A stretch of DNA of 64,000 nt, taken from Amycolatopsis eburnea (lineage in GTDB: Bacteria; Actinomycetota; Actinomycetes; Mycobacteriales; Pseudonocardiaceae). This document shows, one piece after another, positions 8,568 through 17,348 of this stretch. Each line of letters begins with the position of its first letter. The stretch's first letter is position 1. The position numbers and the translations under genes are program-made. The stretch is taken from contig NZ_RSEC01000008.1 of the NCBI RefSeq assembly GCF_003937945.1, forward strand, positions 1 through 64,000, given 5' to 3'. Under the pieces are notes generated by a model. That model saw nothing but the letters and a program-made list of their open reading frames with translations, made no database searches and was not told where the DNA came from.

Positions 8568-9430
8568 CCGCTCCCGAACGCCGCTACGTCATCACCTTCG
8601 GCTGCCCCGACCGCACCGGCATCATCGCCCGGATCTCCGGGTTCCTCGCCGAGCACGGCGGCTGGATCGTCGAAGCGGCCTACCACACCGACCCGGACAC
8701 CGGCTGGTTCTTCACCCGCCAGGTCGTCCGCGCCGACTCGCTGCCGTTCGACGCCGCCGGGCTGCGCGCCCGGTTCGGCGAGGTGGCCGCGGACCTGTCC
8801 GCCGAGTCGAGCTGGCAGGTCAGCGACACCGGGGAGCGGCGCCGCGCGGTGGTGCTCGTCTCGAAGGCCGGGCACTGCCTGTACGACCTGCTCGGCCGGG
8901 TCGCGTCCGGCGAGCTCGACGTCGACATCGCGGCGGTGATCGGCAACCACGAGTCGCTCGCCGACATCACCCGCGCGCACGGCATCCCGTTCCACCACGT
9001 GCCGTTCCCGGCCGGCGGCAAGGAAGCGGCGTTCGAGCAGGTGCGCAAGCTGGTCGACGAGCACGACCCGCACGCGGTGGTGCTCGCCCGGTTCATGCAG
9101 ATCCTGCCCGCGGACCTGTGCCGCGACTGGGCCGGCCGCGCGATCAACATCCACCACAGCTTCCTGCCGTCGTTCATCGGCGCGAAGCCGTACCACCAGG
9201 CCCACACGCGCGGCGTGAAGCTGGTCGGCGCGACCTGCCACTACGTGACGGCGGACCTCGACGCGGGCCCGATCATCGAGCAGGACGTCATCCGCGTCGG
9301 CCACGGCGACTCGGTCGAGGACATGGTCCGCAAGGGCCGCGACATCGAGAAGGTGACGCTGGCCCGCGGTCTCCGGTGGCACCTGGAGAACCGCGTGCTG
9401 GTGCACGGCAACCGCACCGTGGTGTTCTGA
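8564..9430 (+). CDS. purU: formyltetrahydrofolate deformylase
   Basis: A 288-residue enzyme that hydrolyses 10-formyl-THF to formate and THF, balancing one-carbon pools. The N-terminal ACT domain (about 5-85) starts YVITFGCPDRTGII. The formyltransferase domain carries the Asn-His-Asp triad in INIHHSFLPSF and DLDAGPII. The GTG at 8564 forms a GTGA overlap with the upstream gene and has GGGGAG about 10 nt before it; an ATG at 8555 is too close to that site. Length matches PurU (about 280). The divergent adh gene's stop lies 20 bp away. Confidence 0.93.
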   Translation: MTAPERRYVITFGCPDRTGIIARISGFLAEHGGWIVEAAYHTDPDTGWFFTRQVVRADSLPFDAAGLRARFGEVAADLSAESSWQVSDTGERRRAVVLVSKAGHCLYDLLGRVASGELDVDIAAVIGNHESLADITRAHGIPFHHVPFPAGGKEAAFEQVRKLVDEHDPHAVVLARFMQILPADLCRDWAGRAINIHHSFLPSFIGAKPYHQAHTRGVKLVGATCHYVTADLDAGPIIEQDVIRVGHGDSVEDMVRKGRDIEKVTLARGLRWHLENRVLVHGNRTVVF

Positions 9431-9450
9431 CGCGGTTGCCGTGCCCTCGA

Positions 9451-10500
9451 TCACGCGCCGATGGTCGAAGCGTCGATGACGAACCGGTAGCGCACGTCGG
9501 AGTTCTCGACGCGCTCGTAGGCCTCGTTCACCTTGTCCGCCGGGATCGTCTCGATCTCCGCGCCGATGCCGTGCTTCGCGCAGAAGTCCAGCATCTCCTG
9601 GGTCTCGGCGATGCCGCCGATCATCGAGCCGGCCAGCACCTTGTTGCCGCCCAGCAGCGAGAAGGCGTTGTACGACAGCGGCTCGCCGGGCGCGCCGACG
9701 TTCACCATCGCGCCGCCGACCTTGAGCAGGCTCAGGTAGGCGTCGACCGGCAGCTTGGCCGAGACGGTGTTGAGGATGACGTCGAACTTCCCGCGCAGGA
9801 CGTCGAACGTGGCTTCGTCGCTGGTCGCGTAGTAGTCGGTGGCGCCGAGCTTGAGGCCGTCTTCCTGCTTCTTGAGGCTCTGGCTCAGCACGGTCACCTC
9901 CGCGCCCATCGCGGCGGCGATCTTGACGCCCATGTGCCCGAGCCCGCCGAAGCCGATCACGGCGACCTTCTTGCCGGGGCCGGCGCCCCAGTGGTTGAGC
10001 GGCGAGTAGGTGGTGATGCCCGCGCACAGCAGCGGCGCGGCGACGTCGAGGTCGATGCCCTCCGGGATGCGGCAGACGAAGGCGTCCTTCACGACGATCT
10101 GGTTGCTGTAGCCGCCGTAGGTGTTCTCGCCGTCGAAGCCGACGCCGTTGTAGGTCTGGACGTTGCCCTTGACGCAGAACTGCTCGGTGCCCGCCAGGCA
10201 GTATTCGCACTCCCCGCAGGAGTCGACCATGCAGCCGACGCCGACGCGGTCGCCGACCCGGTACTTCGTGACGCCCGACCCGACCGCGGCGACGACGCCG
10301 GCGATCTCGTGGCCCGGGACCATCGGGAAGATCGCCTGGCCCCAGTCCTCCTTGGCCTGGTGGATGTCGCTGTGGCAGATACCGGCGTAGGCGATGTCGA
10401 TCAGGACGTCGTCGGCACGCAGGTCACGGCGCTCGATCGTGGTCGGCGCCAGCGGCGCGCCGGGCGCCGGAGCGGCGATGGCGTTCGTGGTCGTGCTCAT
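9451..10500 (-). CDS. zinc-dependent NAD(P) alcohol dehydrogenase (YahK/CAD type)
   Basis: A 349-residue medium-chain dehydrogenase/reductase that should oxidise or reduce primary alcohols/aldehydes. Catalytic zinc ligands are in GICHSDI and PGHE; the structural zinc site has four Cys in [15 protein letters not shown]; the nucleotide-binding motif is GFGGLGHMG. The ATG at 10500 has a good GGAGG 6 nt upstream; a longer start at 10518 lacks one. It is divergent from a TetR gene across 104 bp that contains two similar palindromes, so TetR repression is likely, perhaps relieved by an aldehyde. Confidence 0.92.
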   Translation of the reverse strand: MSTTTNAIAAPAPGAPLAPTTIERRDLRADDVLIDIAYAGICHSDIHQAKEDWGQAIFPMVPGHEIAGVVAAVGSGVTKYRVGDRVGVGCMVDSCGECEYCLAGTEQFCVKGNVQTYNGVGFDGENTYGGYSNQIVVKDAFVCRIPEGIDLDVAAPLLCAGITTYSPLNHWGAGPGKKVAVIGFGGLGHMGVKIAAAMGAEVTVLSQSLKKQEDGLKLGATDYYATSDEATFDVLRGKFDVILNTVSAKLPVDAYLSLLKVGGAMVNVGAPGEPLSYNAFSLLGGNKVLAGSMIGGIAETQEMLDFCAKHGIGAEIETIPADKVNEAYERVENSDVRYRFVIDASTIGA

Positions 10501-10533
10501 GGAACCCTCCGTGTTCAAGTACCGTTGGACCCC

Positions 10534-10574
10534 GTAAGAGGCCTCTTACATGTTCGACGTAAGAGTTGTCTTAC
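10534..10574. promoter_or_regulatory. tandem TetR-type operators between adh and tetR
   Basis: GTAAGAGGCCTCTTAC (10534-10549) is a perfect 16-bp palindrome. GTAAGAGTTGTCTTAC (10559-10574) is a near copy with the same outer half-sites. Their centres are 25 bp apart, on similar helix faces. They occupy the only intergenic space between adh (-) and tetR (+), as expected for an autoregulated TetR that also controls adh. Confidence 0.8.
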
Positions 10575-10604
10575 ATATTTCGAACGAGAGATGTGATCCA
10601 GGTC

Positions 10605-11201
10605 ATGGGCGGCAAGTACCACCACGGCGACCTCCGCGGCGAGCTCGTGCGCGTGTCACTGGACCTCATCGCCGAGCAGGGCCTCGCCGGCTTCTCGGTC
10701 GCCGAGGTCGCGCGCCGGGCGAAGGTCAGCCCCGGCGCGCCCTACCGGCACTTCGCCGACCGCGAGAGCCTGCTGGCCGAGGTCGCGGCGAACATCGCCT
10801 GCCAGCTGGCCGAGCGCGTCGCCGCGGCGGCGGCCGAGCACGACGACCCGGTGGACGCCCTGGCCGCGGCGGCGGGCGCGTACACCCGTTACCTGATCGA
10901 GCGCCGGGCCGGGATGAACGTCCTCTACGCCGACGGCCTGCACGGCCCCGAGCGGACCGAGCTGCACGAACAGACCCGGCGGCTGACCGACGAGTTCCTG
11001 ATGCGCTGCCTGACGGTCGCCCCGGACCCGGCGACGGCGCTGGAGCTGATGGAGCAGCTGTTCACCCAGGCACACGGCTACGGCACGTTCCAGCTCGACG
11101 GCGTGTTCGTGAAGCACGGGTATTCGGTGGACCTGGTCGTGAAGAAGTCCACGGAAGCCGCGCGGATCGCGATCGCGGGCCGGACCGGCCTCCAGCCCTG
11201 A
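10605..11201 (+). CDS. TetR/AcrR-family transcriptional regulator
   Basis: A 198-residue one-component repressor. The N-terminal HTH reads FSVAEVARRAKVSPGAPYRHF (about residues 30-50), with the usual TetR YRHF end. The C-terminal ligand domain resembles the TetR_C_33/WHG type. The ATG at 10605 gives the normal MGGKYHHGDLR start of this subfamily; an upstream ATG at 10566 would overlap the operator. It is divergent from adh and very probably represses it through the two GTAAGAG palindromes. Confidence 0.9.
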   Translation: MGGKYHHGDLRGELVRVSLDLIAEQGLAGFSVAEVARRAKVSPGAPYRHFADRESLLAEVAANIACQLAERVAAAAAEHDDPVDALAAAAGAYTRYLIERRAGMNVLYADGLHGPERTELHEQTRRLTDEFLMRCLTVAPDPATALELMEQLFTQAHGYGTFQLDGVFVKHGYSVDLVVKKSTEAARIAIAGRTGLQP

Positions 11202-11220
11202 CGGGAAGTGCGAGACTGCG

Positions 11221-11622
11221 GTGGTGCTCGGCCACCTCGGGATCAACGTGCCGGACTTGGCGGCGGCCAAGACCTACTACGACGCCTTGATGCCGTTGGT
11301 CGGCTTCACGACGTTCTTCGCGACCGACGACGAAGTCGCGTACCGGCCCGCGGGCGGGAAGCCGGGAACCTACCTGTTCTTCTACCCCGCCGCGGCCGAG
11401 TCGGCGTACTCCAAGGACGCGACCGGGCTGCAGCACCTCGCGTTCACGGTGAAGACCCGGTCCGCGGTGCACGCGGTCCACGAGCACGTCTTGGCGAGCG
11501 GTGGCACCGTGCTGCACGCCCCGCGGGAGTTCCCCCAGTACCCGCCGCCCTACTTCGCCACCTTCTGGACCGACCCGTTCGGTTTCACGCTCGAAGCCGT
11601 CTGCCACCGCGACGCCGACTGA
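11221..11622 (+). CDS. VOC-family (glyoxalase-like) protein
   Basis: A 133-residue single vicinal-oxygen-chelate module. It starts LGHLGINVPDLAAAKTYYDAL, the usual first beta-alpha unit, with later motifs GLQHLAFTV and WTDPFGFTLEAV carrying His and Glu metal-ligand positions. The substrate is unknown. It starts at GTG 11221, 19 bp after tetR on the same strand, so it may be co-transcribed with tetR. Confidence 0.85.
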   Translation: MVLGHLGINVPDLAAAKTYYDALMPLVGFTTFFATDDEVAYRPAGGKPGTYLFFYPAAAESAYSKDATGLQHLAFTVKTRSAVHAVHEHVLASGGTVLHAPREFPQYPPPYFATFWTDPFGFTLEAVCHRDAD

Positions 11623-11656
11623 GCTTTCTGTCGGTGCCAGGCGCTAGCTTGACCCC

Positions 11657-12271
11657 ATGGGGATCATCGACTCACACGAGGCCTTGCGCGAGATCGTCGG
11701 CGAGACGTCCGAGCGCACCAAGAAGAAGATCATCGACCGGATCGACGAGCACGCGCGCACCCTCATCGAGCACTCGCCGTTCGTGCTGCTGGCGACCTCC
11801 TCACCGGAGGGCAGCTGCGACGTCTCGCCGCGGGGCGATCCGGCGGGCTCGGTCCTGGTGCTCGACGAGAAGACGCTGGTGCTCGCCGACCGGCCGGGCA
11901 ACAAGCTGCTCGACAGCTTCCGCAACATCGTCGACAACCCGCACGCCGGCCTGCTGTTCCTGGTGCCGGGGATGAACGAGACGCTCCGGGTGAACGGCCG
12001 CGCGAAGCTGGTGTCGGACGCGCCGTTCTTCGACGACCTCGTCGTGCAGGGGAAGCGGCCGAAGCTCGCGGTGGTCGTCGAGGTCGAAGAGCTGTACATG
12101 CACTGCGCGAAGGCGTTCCTGCGCTCGTCGCTGTGGGACCCGGCGACCTGGCCGGACCGGTCGGCGCTGCCGTCGCTCGGCACGATCCTGCGCGACCAGA
12201 TGGCGCTGCCGATCTCGGCGGCGGAGCTGGACGCGGACCTGGACGAACGGGCGCTCACCCAGCAGTACTGA
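11657..12271 (+). CDS. pyridoxamine 5'-phosphate oxidase family FMN protein (MSMEG_1061-like)
   Basis: A 204-residue split-barrel flavin/F420-binding protein. The segment LATSSPEGSCDVSPRGDPAG and the following VLDEKTLVLADRPGN match the MSMEG_1061-type PPOX subfamily, whose members bind FMN; the substrate is unknown. No signal peptide is seen. The start ATG at 11657 follows a 34-bp gap after the VOC gene. The 3' end overlaps the convergent ArsR gene by 17 nt. Confidence 0.85.
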   Translation: MGIIDSHEALREIVGETSERTKKKIIDRIDEHARTLIEHSPFVLLATSSPEGSCDVSPRGDPAGSVLVLDEKTLVLADRPGNKLLDSFRNIVDNPHAGLLFLVPGMNETLRVNGRAKLVSDAPFFDDLVVQGKRPKLAVVVEVEELYMHCAKAFLRSSLWDPATWPDRSALPSLGTILRDQMALPISAAELDADLDERALTQQY

Positions 12272-12581
12272 TCCCGGCGACGACGTCGAGCAGCCCGGGG
12301 AAGCGCACGTCGAACTCGTCCCGGCGCAGCCGCACGAAGGTGCCGTTGCCGGCGTCGCGTTGGCGGACCAGACCGGCTTCGCGCAGCACGCGCCAGTGGT
12401 GCGTCCGGGTCGACTTGGCGATCGGCAGCGGGAACGAGGAGCACGCGCGCTCGGCGCCGTCCTCGGCGACGAGTTCGAGCACCACGGCGCGGCGGTGCGG
12501 GTCGGCGAGGGCGGAGAGGACGGTGCCGAGGTCGACGTCGGCCATCTCCGGGATCGGCAGTTCACCGGGCATGCTGGACAT
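12255..12581 (-). CDS. ArsR-type winged-helix regulator
   Basis: A 108-residue winged HTH protein: LSALADPHRRAVVLELVAE begins the ArsR/SmtB core, and STRTHHWRVLREAGLVRQRD is the recognition helix. No paired Cys metal site is apparent, so it is probably an ArsR-like regulator responding to something other than metal. The ATG at 12581 abuts a 20-bp palindrome, with no ribosome site between, so the message may be leaderless; an internal ATG at 12572 is the alternative. It is divergent from the HAD dehalogenase gene. Confidence 0.85.
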   Translation of the reverse strand: MSSMPGELPIPEMADVDLGTVLSALADPHRRAVVLELVAEDGAERACSSFPLPIAKSTRTHHWRVLREAGLVRQRDAGNGTFVRLRRDEFDVRFPGLLDVVAGISTAG

Positions 12582-12618
12582 GGTACGACAGCTGTCGTAC
12601 CTTACGAAGAGGTACGAC
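12582..12618. promoter_or_regulatory. palindromic operator between arsR-type gene and HAD gene
   Basis: GGTACGACAGCTGTCGTACC (12582-12601) is a perfect 20-bp palindrome directly before the regulator's ATG. A third half-site GGTACGAC follows at 12611-12618. The position fits autorepression plus control of the divergent HAD gene starting at 12643. Confidence 0.8.
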
Positions 12619-12642
12619 CCCCTTCGAACCTCCGGAGCCCGC

Positions 12643-13266
12643 ATGCTGTGCGTCTTCGACGTCAACGAGACCCTGCTCGACCTGACCGCCATGGACCCGC
12701 TGATCGGCGGCCCCGAGCTGCGGCGCGAGTGGTTCGGGCTGGCCATCCACACCGTCCTGACCGTGACGGCGACCGGCGGCTACCGCGACTTCGCGGGCAT
12801 CGCCGGCGAAGCCGCGGTCGAGGCCGCCGCCCGGCACGGGCGGGAAGTGGACCTCGCGAAGATCGCCGCCGGCATCCGCTCGCTCCCCGCCCACCCGGAC
12901 GTCGAAGCGGGCCTGACGAAGCTGCGTGAAGGCGGCCACACCGTCGTCGCGCTGACGAACTCACCGCTCGCGACGGCCGAGGCCCAGCTGCAGAACGCCG
13001 GGCTGGCGCCGCTGCTCGACCGGATCTTCTCGGCCGAGCAGGTCGGCAAGCTCAAGCCCGCGCCCGAGCCGTACCGCCAGGTCGTGGCCGCATACCCCGG
13101 TGAGCGGGCGCTGATGGTCGCGGCGCACGACTGGGACATCGCGGGCGCCCAGGCGGCGGGCCTCGAGACGGCGTTGCTCACCCGTCCCGGCGTCCACCCG
13201 CTGCCCGGTTCGCCCGCGCCCACCTACACCGCGTCGACCCTGCCGGAGCTGGCCGAGCTGCTCTAG
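12643..13266 (+). CDS. haloacid dehalogenase type II-like HAD hydrolase
   Basis: A 207-residue HAD-superfamily hydrolase. Motif I is VFDVNETLLDL (nucleophile Asp near residue 6), motif II the Thr/Ser in ALTNSP, motif III Lys in KLKPAPEPY and motif IV in VAAHDWDI. The DVNET form is typical of L-2-haloacid dehalogenase-like proteins, though many act on phosphates. The ATG at 12643 has CCGGAG upstream. It is likely controlled by the divergent ArsR-type protein. Its stop overlaps the convergent oxidoreductase gene by 4 nt. Confidence 0.88.
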   Translation: MLCVFDVNETLLDLTAMDPLIGGPELRREWFGLAIHTVLTVTATGGYRDFAGIAGEAAVEAAARHGREVDLAKIAAGIRSLPAHPDVEAGLTKLREGGHTVVALTNSPLATAEAQLQNAGLAPLLDRIFSAEQVGKLKPAPEPYRQVVAAYPGERALMVAAHDWDIAGAQAAGLETALLTRPGVHPLPGSPAPTYTASTLPELAELL

Positions 13267-14279
13267 TCGGCGATGCGGACCAGCATCTTGCCGGTGTTGG
13301 CCCCGGAGAGCAGGCCGAGGAACGCCTCCGGCGCGTTGCGGATGCCGTCGACGAAGGTCTCCGAGTACTTGACCCGCCCGTCCTTGACCAGCGGCGCGAT
13401 CTCGCTGACGAACTGCTGCTGCAGGCCCCAGTGGTCCAGCACCAGCAGGCCGCGGATGGTGATCCGCTTGGCGATGATCTGCGCGAGGTTGCGCGGCGCC
13501 GGGGTCGCCTCGGTGGCGTTGTACTGCGAGATCATCCCGCAGACGGCGATCCGGCCGTGCAGGTTGATCGAGTTGATGGCCGCCTCGAGGTGCTCGCCGC
13601 CGACGTTGTCGAAGTAGACGTCGATGCCTTCCGGCGCCGCCTCGGCCAGCTGCTCGGCGACCGGGCCGTCCTTGTAGTTGAAGGCCGCGTCGAAGCCGAG
13701 GTCGTCGATCAGGTGGCGGACCTTCTCCGCCGAACCCGCCGAGCCGATGACCCGCTTGGCGCCCTTCAGCTTCGCGAGCTGCCCGACGAGCGAACCGACC
13801 GCGCCGGCCGCGCCGGAGACGAACACCGTGTCACCCGGCTTGAACTCGGCCGACTCCAGCAGGCCCGCGTACGCGGTGAGCCCCGGCATGCCGAGCACGC
13901 CCAGGTACGTCGACAGCGGCGCGGCGTCGCCGTCCACCTTGACGAAGCGCTTGGCGTCGAGGACGGCGTGCGTGCGCCACCCGGCCTGGTGCAGCACGTG
14001 GTCACCCGGCTCGACACCGTCGACGTTCGACTCGACGACCTCGCCGACCGCCCCGCCGGACATGACCTCGCCGACCTCGAACGGCGGCGCGTAGGACTTC
14101 ACGTCCCGCATGCGGCCGCGCATGGCCGGGTCGACGCTCATGACCAGGTTGCGCACCAGGATCTGGCCCTCGCCCGCGGTGGGGACCTCGGTGTCCACGA
14201 TCTCGAAGTTTTCCTGCGTGGGGACGCCGTGCGGGCGGGAAGCGAGCCGGATCTCGGTCGCCTGGGTGGGTGCGTTCAC
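13263..14279 (-). CDS. NADP-dependent oxidoreductase (MDR, CurA/leukotriene B4 dehydrogenase-like)
   Basis: A 338-residue zinc-free medium-chain reductase that probably reduces alpha,beta-unsaturated carbonyls with NADPH. Motifs are VDPAMRGRM near residue 55, the nucleotide loop VSGAAGAVGSLVGQLAKLKG (about 150) and YFDNVGGEHLEAAI. No catalytic zinc ligands are present. The GTG at 14279 has GAGGAG 7 nt upstream. Its stop overlaps the HAD gene convergently. No dedicated regulator is adjacent. Confidence 0.9.
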   Translation of the reverse strand: MNAPTQATEIRLASRPHGVPTQENFEIVDTEVPTAGEGQILVRNLVMSVDPAMRGRMRDVKSYAPPFEVGEVMSGGAVGEVVESNVDGVEPGDHVLHQAGWRTHAVLDAKRFVKVDGDAAPLSTYLGVLGMPGLTAYAGLLESAEFKPGDTVFVSGAAGAVGSLVGQLAKLKGAKRVIGSAGSAEKVRHLIDDLGFDAAFNYKDGPVAEQLAEAAPEGIDVYFDNVGGEHLEAAINSINLHGRIAVCGMISQYNATEATPAPRNLAQIIAKRITIRGLLVLDHWGLQQQFVSEIAPLVKDGRVKYSETFVDGIRNAPEAFLGLLSGANTGKMLVRIAD

Positions 14280-14374
14280 CGTCGAACTCCTCAAGTCGGT
14301 CGAAGCGGGGCAGGCGCCCCGGATTCCACCGGGTGCAACCGGCTAACCGGGGCGCACATTCCGATTGTGACGCG

Positions 14375-14809
14375 CTACACGATCTCGGCGAGCTTTCCCA
14401 GGACGCCGTCGTAGATCTTCTTCAGCCCACCGGGCGCGAAGGTCTTCTCGAAGAAGCCGCCGATGCCGCCGGCACCGTCCCAGGACGTCTCGATCTTCAC
14501 CAGGCTCTTTTCACCCGCTTCGGTGACCGTCCACGTGGTGACCATGCTGGAGTTCGCGTCGGTCTCGACCAGCGTCCCCGGCTTCGGCTCGGTGACGGTC
14601 GCGGCCACGTCCCGCACCCGCTTGGACGTCGCCTGCAGCTTCCAGCCCGCCTTGGTGCCGGCGCCGACCCCGCCTTCGGTGACCTCGTAGTCGCGGTAGT
14701 GCTCGGTGAGCAGCTTCGGGCGCGTCTCGGCGTAGTCGGCGACGAGCGCGCGAACCTTGTCGGCCGGGGCGTCGATGGTGCACTCCGCGGTGGCCGTGAC
14801 CTTTCCCAT
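14375..14809 (-). CDS. SRPBCC-family (polyketide cyclase/START-like) protein
   Basis: A 144-residue helix-grip protein: the N terminus MGKVTATAECTIDAPADKV is the usual first strand and helix, and the C-terminal helix is GGLKKIYDGVLGKLAEIV. Such proteins bind hydrophobic ligands; the ligand here is unknown. The ATG at 14809 has a strong GGAGGAG 4 nt upstream. It lies 95 bp downstream of the start of the MDR gene on the same strand and diverges from the GntR gene across about 200 bp. Confidence 0.85.
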   Translation of the reverse strand: MGKVTATAECTIDAPADKVRALVADYAETRPKLLTEHYRDYEVTEGGVGAGTKAGWKLQATSKRVRDVAATVTEPKPGTLVETDANSSMVTTWTVTEAGEKSLVKIETSWDGAGGIGGFFEKTFAPGGLKKIYDGVLGKLAEIV

Positions 14810-15007
14810 TTCACTCCTCCTGGCGAGCTTCGCGAACAGACTCCACGATTCCACCGCGACGCGCACCTCCCGCACGCGGCCCGGACGTCCCAGATAGTGA
14901 GCGGCGGAAGTCCGGTCTGGACACCTGTTTTCGCAGGTCAGAAGCTTGATCACCGGCGCGGAAGTGGCGTAACACGGCGTTAACGTGCGCTGGCCATCCT
15001 CCCCGCC

Positions 15008-15724
15008 ATGCCCACGACATCCCGGCGGACGCGGTCCGACGCCGCCCGGCAGCTCGCGGATCTGCTGCGCCGCCAGGTGCTGGCCGACGAGACGCTGCCG
15101 TGCGAGGAGGACCTCACGGTGGAGTTCTCGGCGACCCGCAACACCGTGCGGGAAGCCCTCGCGCTGCTGCGCGACGACGGCCTGATCGCACGCCTGCCCG
15201 GCGTCGGCACGGTCGTCGTCGGGCACAAGTACCCGCACGGGCTCAACCGGCTGGCCGGGCTCGCCGAGGTGCTGCGCGAGCACGGCGAGGTCACCAACGA
15301 CGTCCGGGCCGCGGACCTGGTGCCCGCGCCCGCGGTCGTGGCGCACCGGCTCGGCGTGCCCGAGCGGTCCGAGGTCGTCTACCTCGAACGGCTCCGGAGG
15401 CTCGACGGCGTCCCGCTGTCGCTCGACCTCACCTACCTGCTGCCGGAGATCGGGAAACCGCTGCTGGCGCACGACCTCGCCGGCCGGGACGTCTTCGCGC
15501 TCATCGAGGAGACCTCCGGGCAGCGGCTGGGCTACGCCGACATCGACGTCGAAGCGCTCAACGCCGACGCCGAGACGGCCGCGGTCCTCGACGTCCAGCC
15601 GGGCGCCGCGCTGCTGCGGTGGGAACGCCTCACGCACTTCGCCGACGGCAGGCCCGTCGACCTCGAGTACATCCGCCTGCGGGGCGACCGCTTGACCATG
15701 CGGGCCCGCCTCGACCGTTCCTGA
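15008..15724 (+). CDS. GntR/HutC-family regulator with UTRA domain
   Basis: A 238-residue regulator: winged HTH at about residues 10-75 (recognition segment FSATRNTVREALALLRDDGLI with GTVVV wing) and a UTRA effector domain from about 90 to 235. It precedes the ferredoxin/ABC/flavoprotein operon by 11 nt on the same strand, so it is probably the first gene of that transcript and its local regulator. The effector could be the imported substrate. The 198-bp upstream region holds GTAACACGGCGTTAAC at about 14969-14984, a possible operator. Confidence 0.88.
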   Translation: MPTTSRRTRSDAARQLADLLRRQVLADETLPCEEDLTVEFSATRNTVREALALLRDDGLIARLPGVGTVVVGHKYPHGLNRLAGLAEVLREHGEVTNDVRAADLVPAPAVVAHRLGVPERSEVVYLERLRRLDGVPLSLDLTYLLPEIGKPLLAHDLAGRDVFALIEETSGQRLGYADIDVEALNADAETAAVLDVQPGAALLRWERLTHFADGRPVDLEYIRLRGDRLTMRARLDRS

Positions 15725-15735
15725 AGGAGATCGCC

Positions 15736-15963
15736 GTGCCCCTCGTGCCGAACCGGGTCGACGTCCCGGTCACGATCGACGAGTCGAAGTGCCTCGACGG
15801 CTGCCGGCTGTGCGTCGACATGTGCCCGCTCGACTCGCTGGCCATCGACCCGGACACCGACAAGGCGTACATGCACGTCGACGAGTGCTGGTACTGCGGG
15901 CCGTGCGCCGCGCGGTGCCCGACCGGCGCGGTGACCATCAACATGCCGTACCTGCTGCGATGA
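15736..15963 (+). CDS. 4Fe-4S dicluster ferredoxin (AprB-like)
   Basis: A 75-residue ferredoxin with two cysteine clusters: CLDGCRLCVDMCPLDS and CWYCGPCAARCPTGAV, each able to hold a [4Fe-4S] centre. The first cluster has CxxxCxxCxxxC spacing, as in the ferredoxin subunit of adenylylsulfate reductase-like enzymes. The GTG at 15736 has AAGGAGA upstream. Its stop overlaps the binding-protein start by ATGA. It is likely the electron partner of the flavoprotein encoded at 18891-21566. Confidence 0.9.
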   Translation: MPLVPNRVDVPVTIDESKCLDGCRLCVDMCPLDSLAIDPDTDKAYMHVDECWYCGPCAARCPTGAVTINMPYLLR

Positions 15964-17348
15964 AGGCCGCACGCCTACTGCTCGCCGCCGCGCTGCTGGC
16001 CGCGGGCTGCACCGCGAACGCGGCGTCGTCGAGCGACGTCGACGTCGTCATCGGCTACCAGTCGAAGACGATCAACACCGTCACCGCGGGCACGCTGCTG
16101 CGCTCGCTGGGGTACTTCGAGCGGCGCCTGACCGAGCTCGGCAAGCGGGACGGAAAGCGCTATCACGTCACCTGGCAGGACTACTCGACCGGCGCGCCGA
16201 TCACCGCGCAGATGGTCGCGGGCAAGATCGACATCGGCTCGATGGGCGACTACCCGTTGCTGATCAACGGTTCCCGCACGCAGGAGTTCGGCGACGGGCG
16301 CACCAAGCTGATCGCGGCCACCGGCTACAACCTGCTGGGCGCGCTCAACATGGTCGTCGTCCCGCCCGGCTCGCCCGCGCGCACCCTGGCCGACCTGAAG
16401 GGGAAGAAGATCTCGGCCAGCATCGGCTCGGCCGGGCACGGCACCACCGTGCACGCCCTGCAGAACATCGGGATCACCCCCGACGACGTGCACATCCAGA
16501 ACCAGGCGCCCGCGGTCGGGGCGTCCGGGCTGCAGTCCCGCGCGGTCGACGCGCTCGGGCAGTTCGTGGCCTGGCCCGGTCAGCTCGTGTTCGCGAACCA
16601 GGCGCGGCTGCTCTACGACGGCTCGGCGCTGAAGCTGCCCACGTGGCACGGCGTCGTCGCCCGGGAGTCCTATGCGGACAGCCACCACGACGTCGTCACG
16701 GAATTCCTTCGGGCGCAACGGGACGCGACCGACTACCTGCACGAGCACCCGATGGACGCGGCGCTGAAGGTCGCCGCCGCCACCAAGCTCCCACCCGAGG
16801 TCGTCTACCTCTACAACGGAGCGGGCGGCATGGTCACCTTCGACCTGCCGCTCAAGCACCCGCTGATCAGCGCCCTCGAGACCGACGCGCCCTTCCTGCG
16901 CTCGATCGGCAACATCAAGCGGCTCGACCTCGGCGCCTTCGTCGACGACCGCTACCTGCGGGAGGTCTACGGCCCGGCCTACGACACCGCGGTGTCCTCA
17001 TTGGACAACCCGGCACCGGTCACCGGGTTCGACCCGGCGTGCGCCCGGGCCGTCACCGATCCGCGGACCGCAGGCGAGCTGTGGCTGGCCGGCGAGACCG
17101 CCACGCACCCCGCCGCCACTCCGGCGTGCCTGCTCAAAGCCGTGGCGCACGCGGGAAAGCCGGTCCGCGCCGCCTACGTCCCCGACGCCGCCACCGGCAC
17201 CCGCTGGTTCGCGGACAAGGCCGTCTGGGTGCGCGACGCGGGCGGCGCGCTGCTGCCGTTCACCACCGAAGACGGCGCCCGCGCCCACCTCGCCGCGCAC
17301 CCGGGCGCGATCGTCAGCTACGCGCAAGCCGTGGAGGAGTCCCGATGA
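15960..17348 (+). CDS. ABC substrate-binding lipoprotein (SsuA/TauA-like) with NosL-like C-terminal part
   Basis: A 462-residue exported protein with a lipobox ending LLAAGC (Cys17). Residues about 25-340 form a nitrate/sulfonate/taurine-type periplasmic binding fold (DVVIGYQSKTINTVTAG; DIGSMGDYPLL; GKKISASIGSAGHGTT). This family is normally about 320-350 residues. The extra 110 residues begin with a Cys near 361 and contain YVPDAATGTRWFADKAVW, which resembles the NosL copper-chaperone fold. ATGA overlaps join it to genes on both sides. The substrate is unknown; the NosL resemblance is by eye only. Confidence 0.85.
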   Translation: MKAARLLLAAALLAAGCTANAASSSDVDVVIGYQSKTINTVTAGTLLRSLGYFERRLTELGKRDGKRYHVTWQDYSTGAPITAQMVAGKIDIGSMGDYPLLINGSRTQEFGDGRTKLIAATGYNLLGALNMVVVPPGSPARTLADLKGKKISASIGSAGHGTTVHALQNIGITPDDVHIQNQAPAVGASGLQSRAVDALGQFVAWPGQLVFANQARLLYDGSALKLPTWHGVVARESYADSHHDVVTEFLRAQRDATDYLHEHPMDAALKVAAATKLPPEVVYLYNGAGGMVTFDLPLKHPLISALETDAPFLRSIGNIKRLDLGAFVDDRYLREVYGPAYDTAVSSLDNPAPVTGFDPACARAVTDPRTAGELWLAGETATHPAATPACLLKAVAHAGKPVRAAYVPDAATGTRWFADKAVWVRDAGGALLPFTTEDGARAHLAAHPGAIVSYAQAVEESR

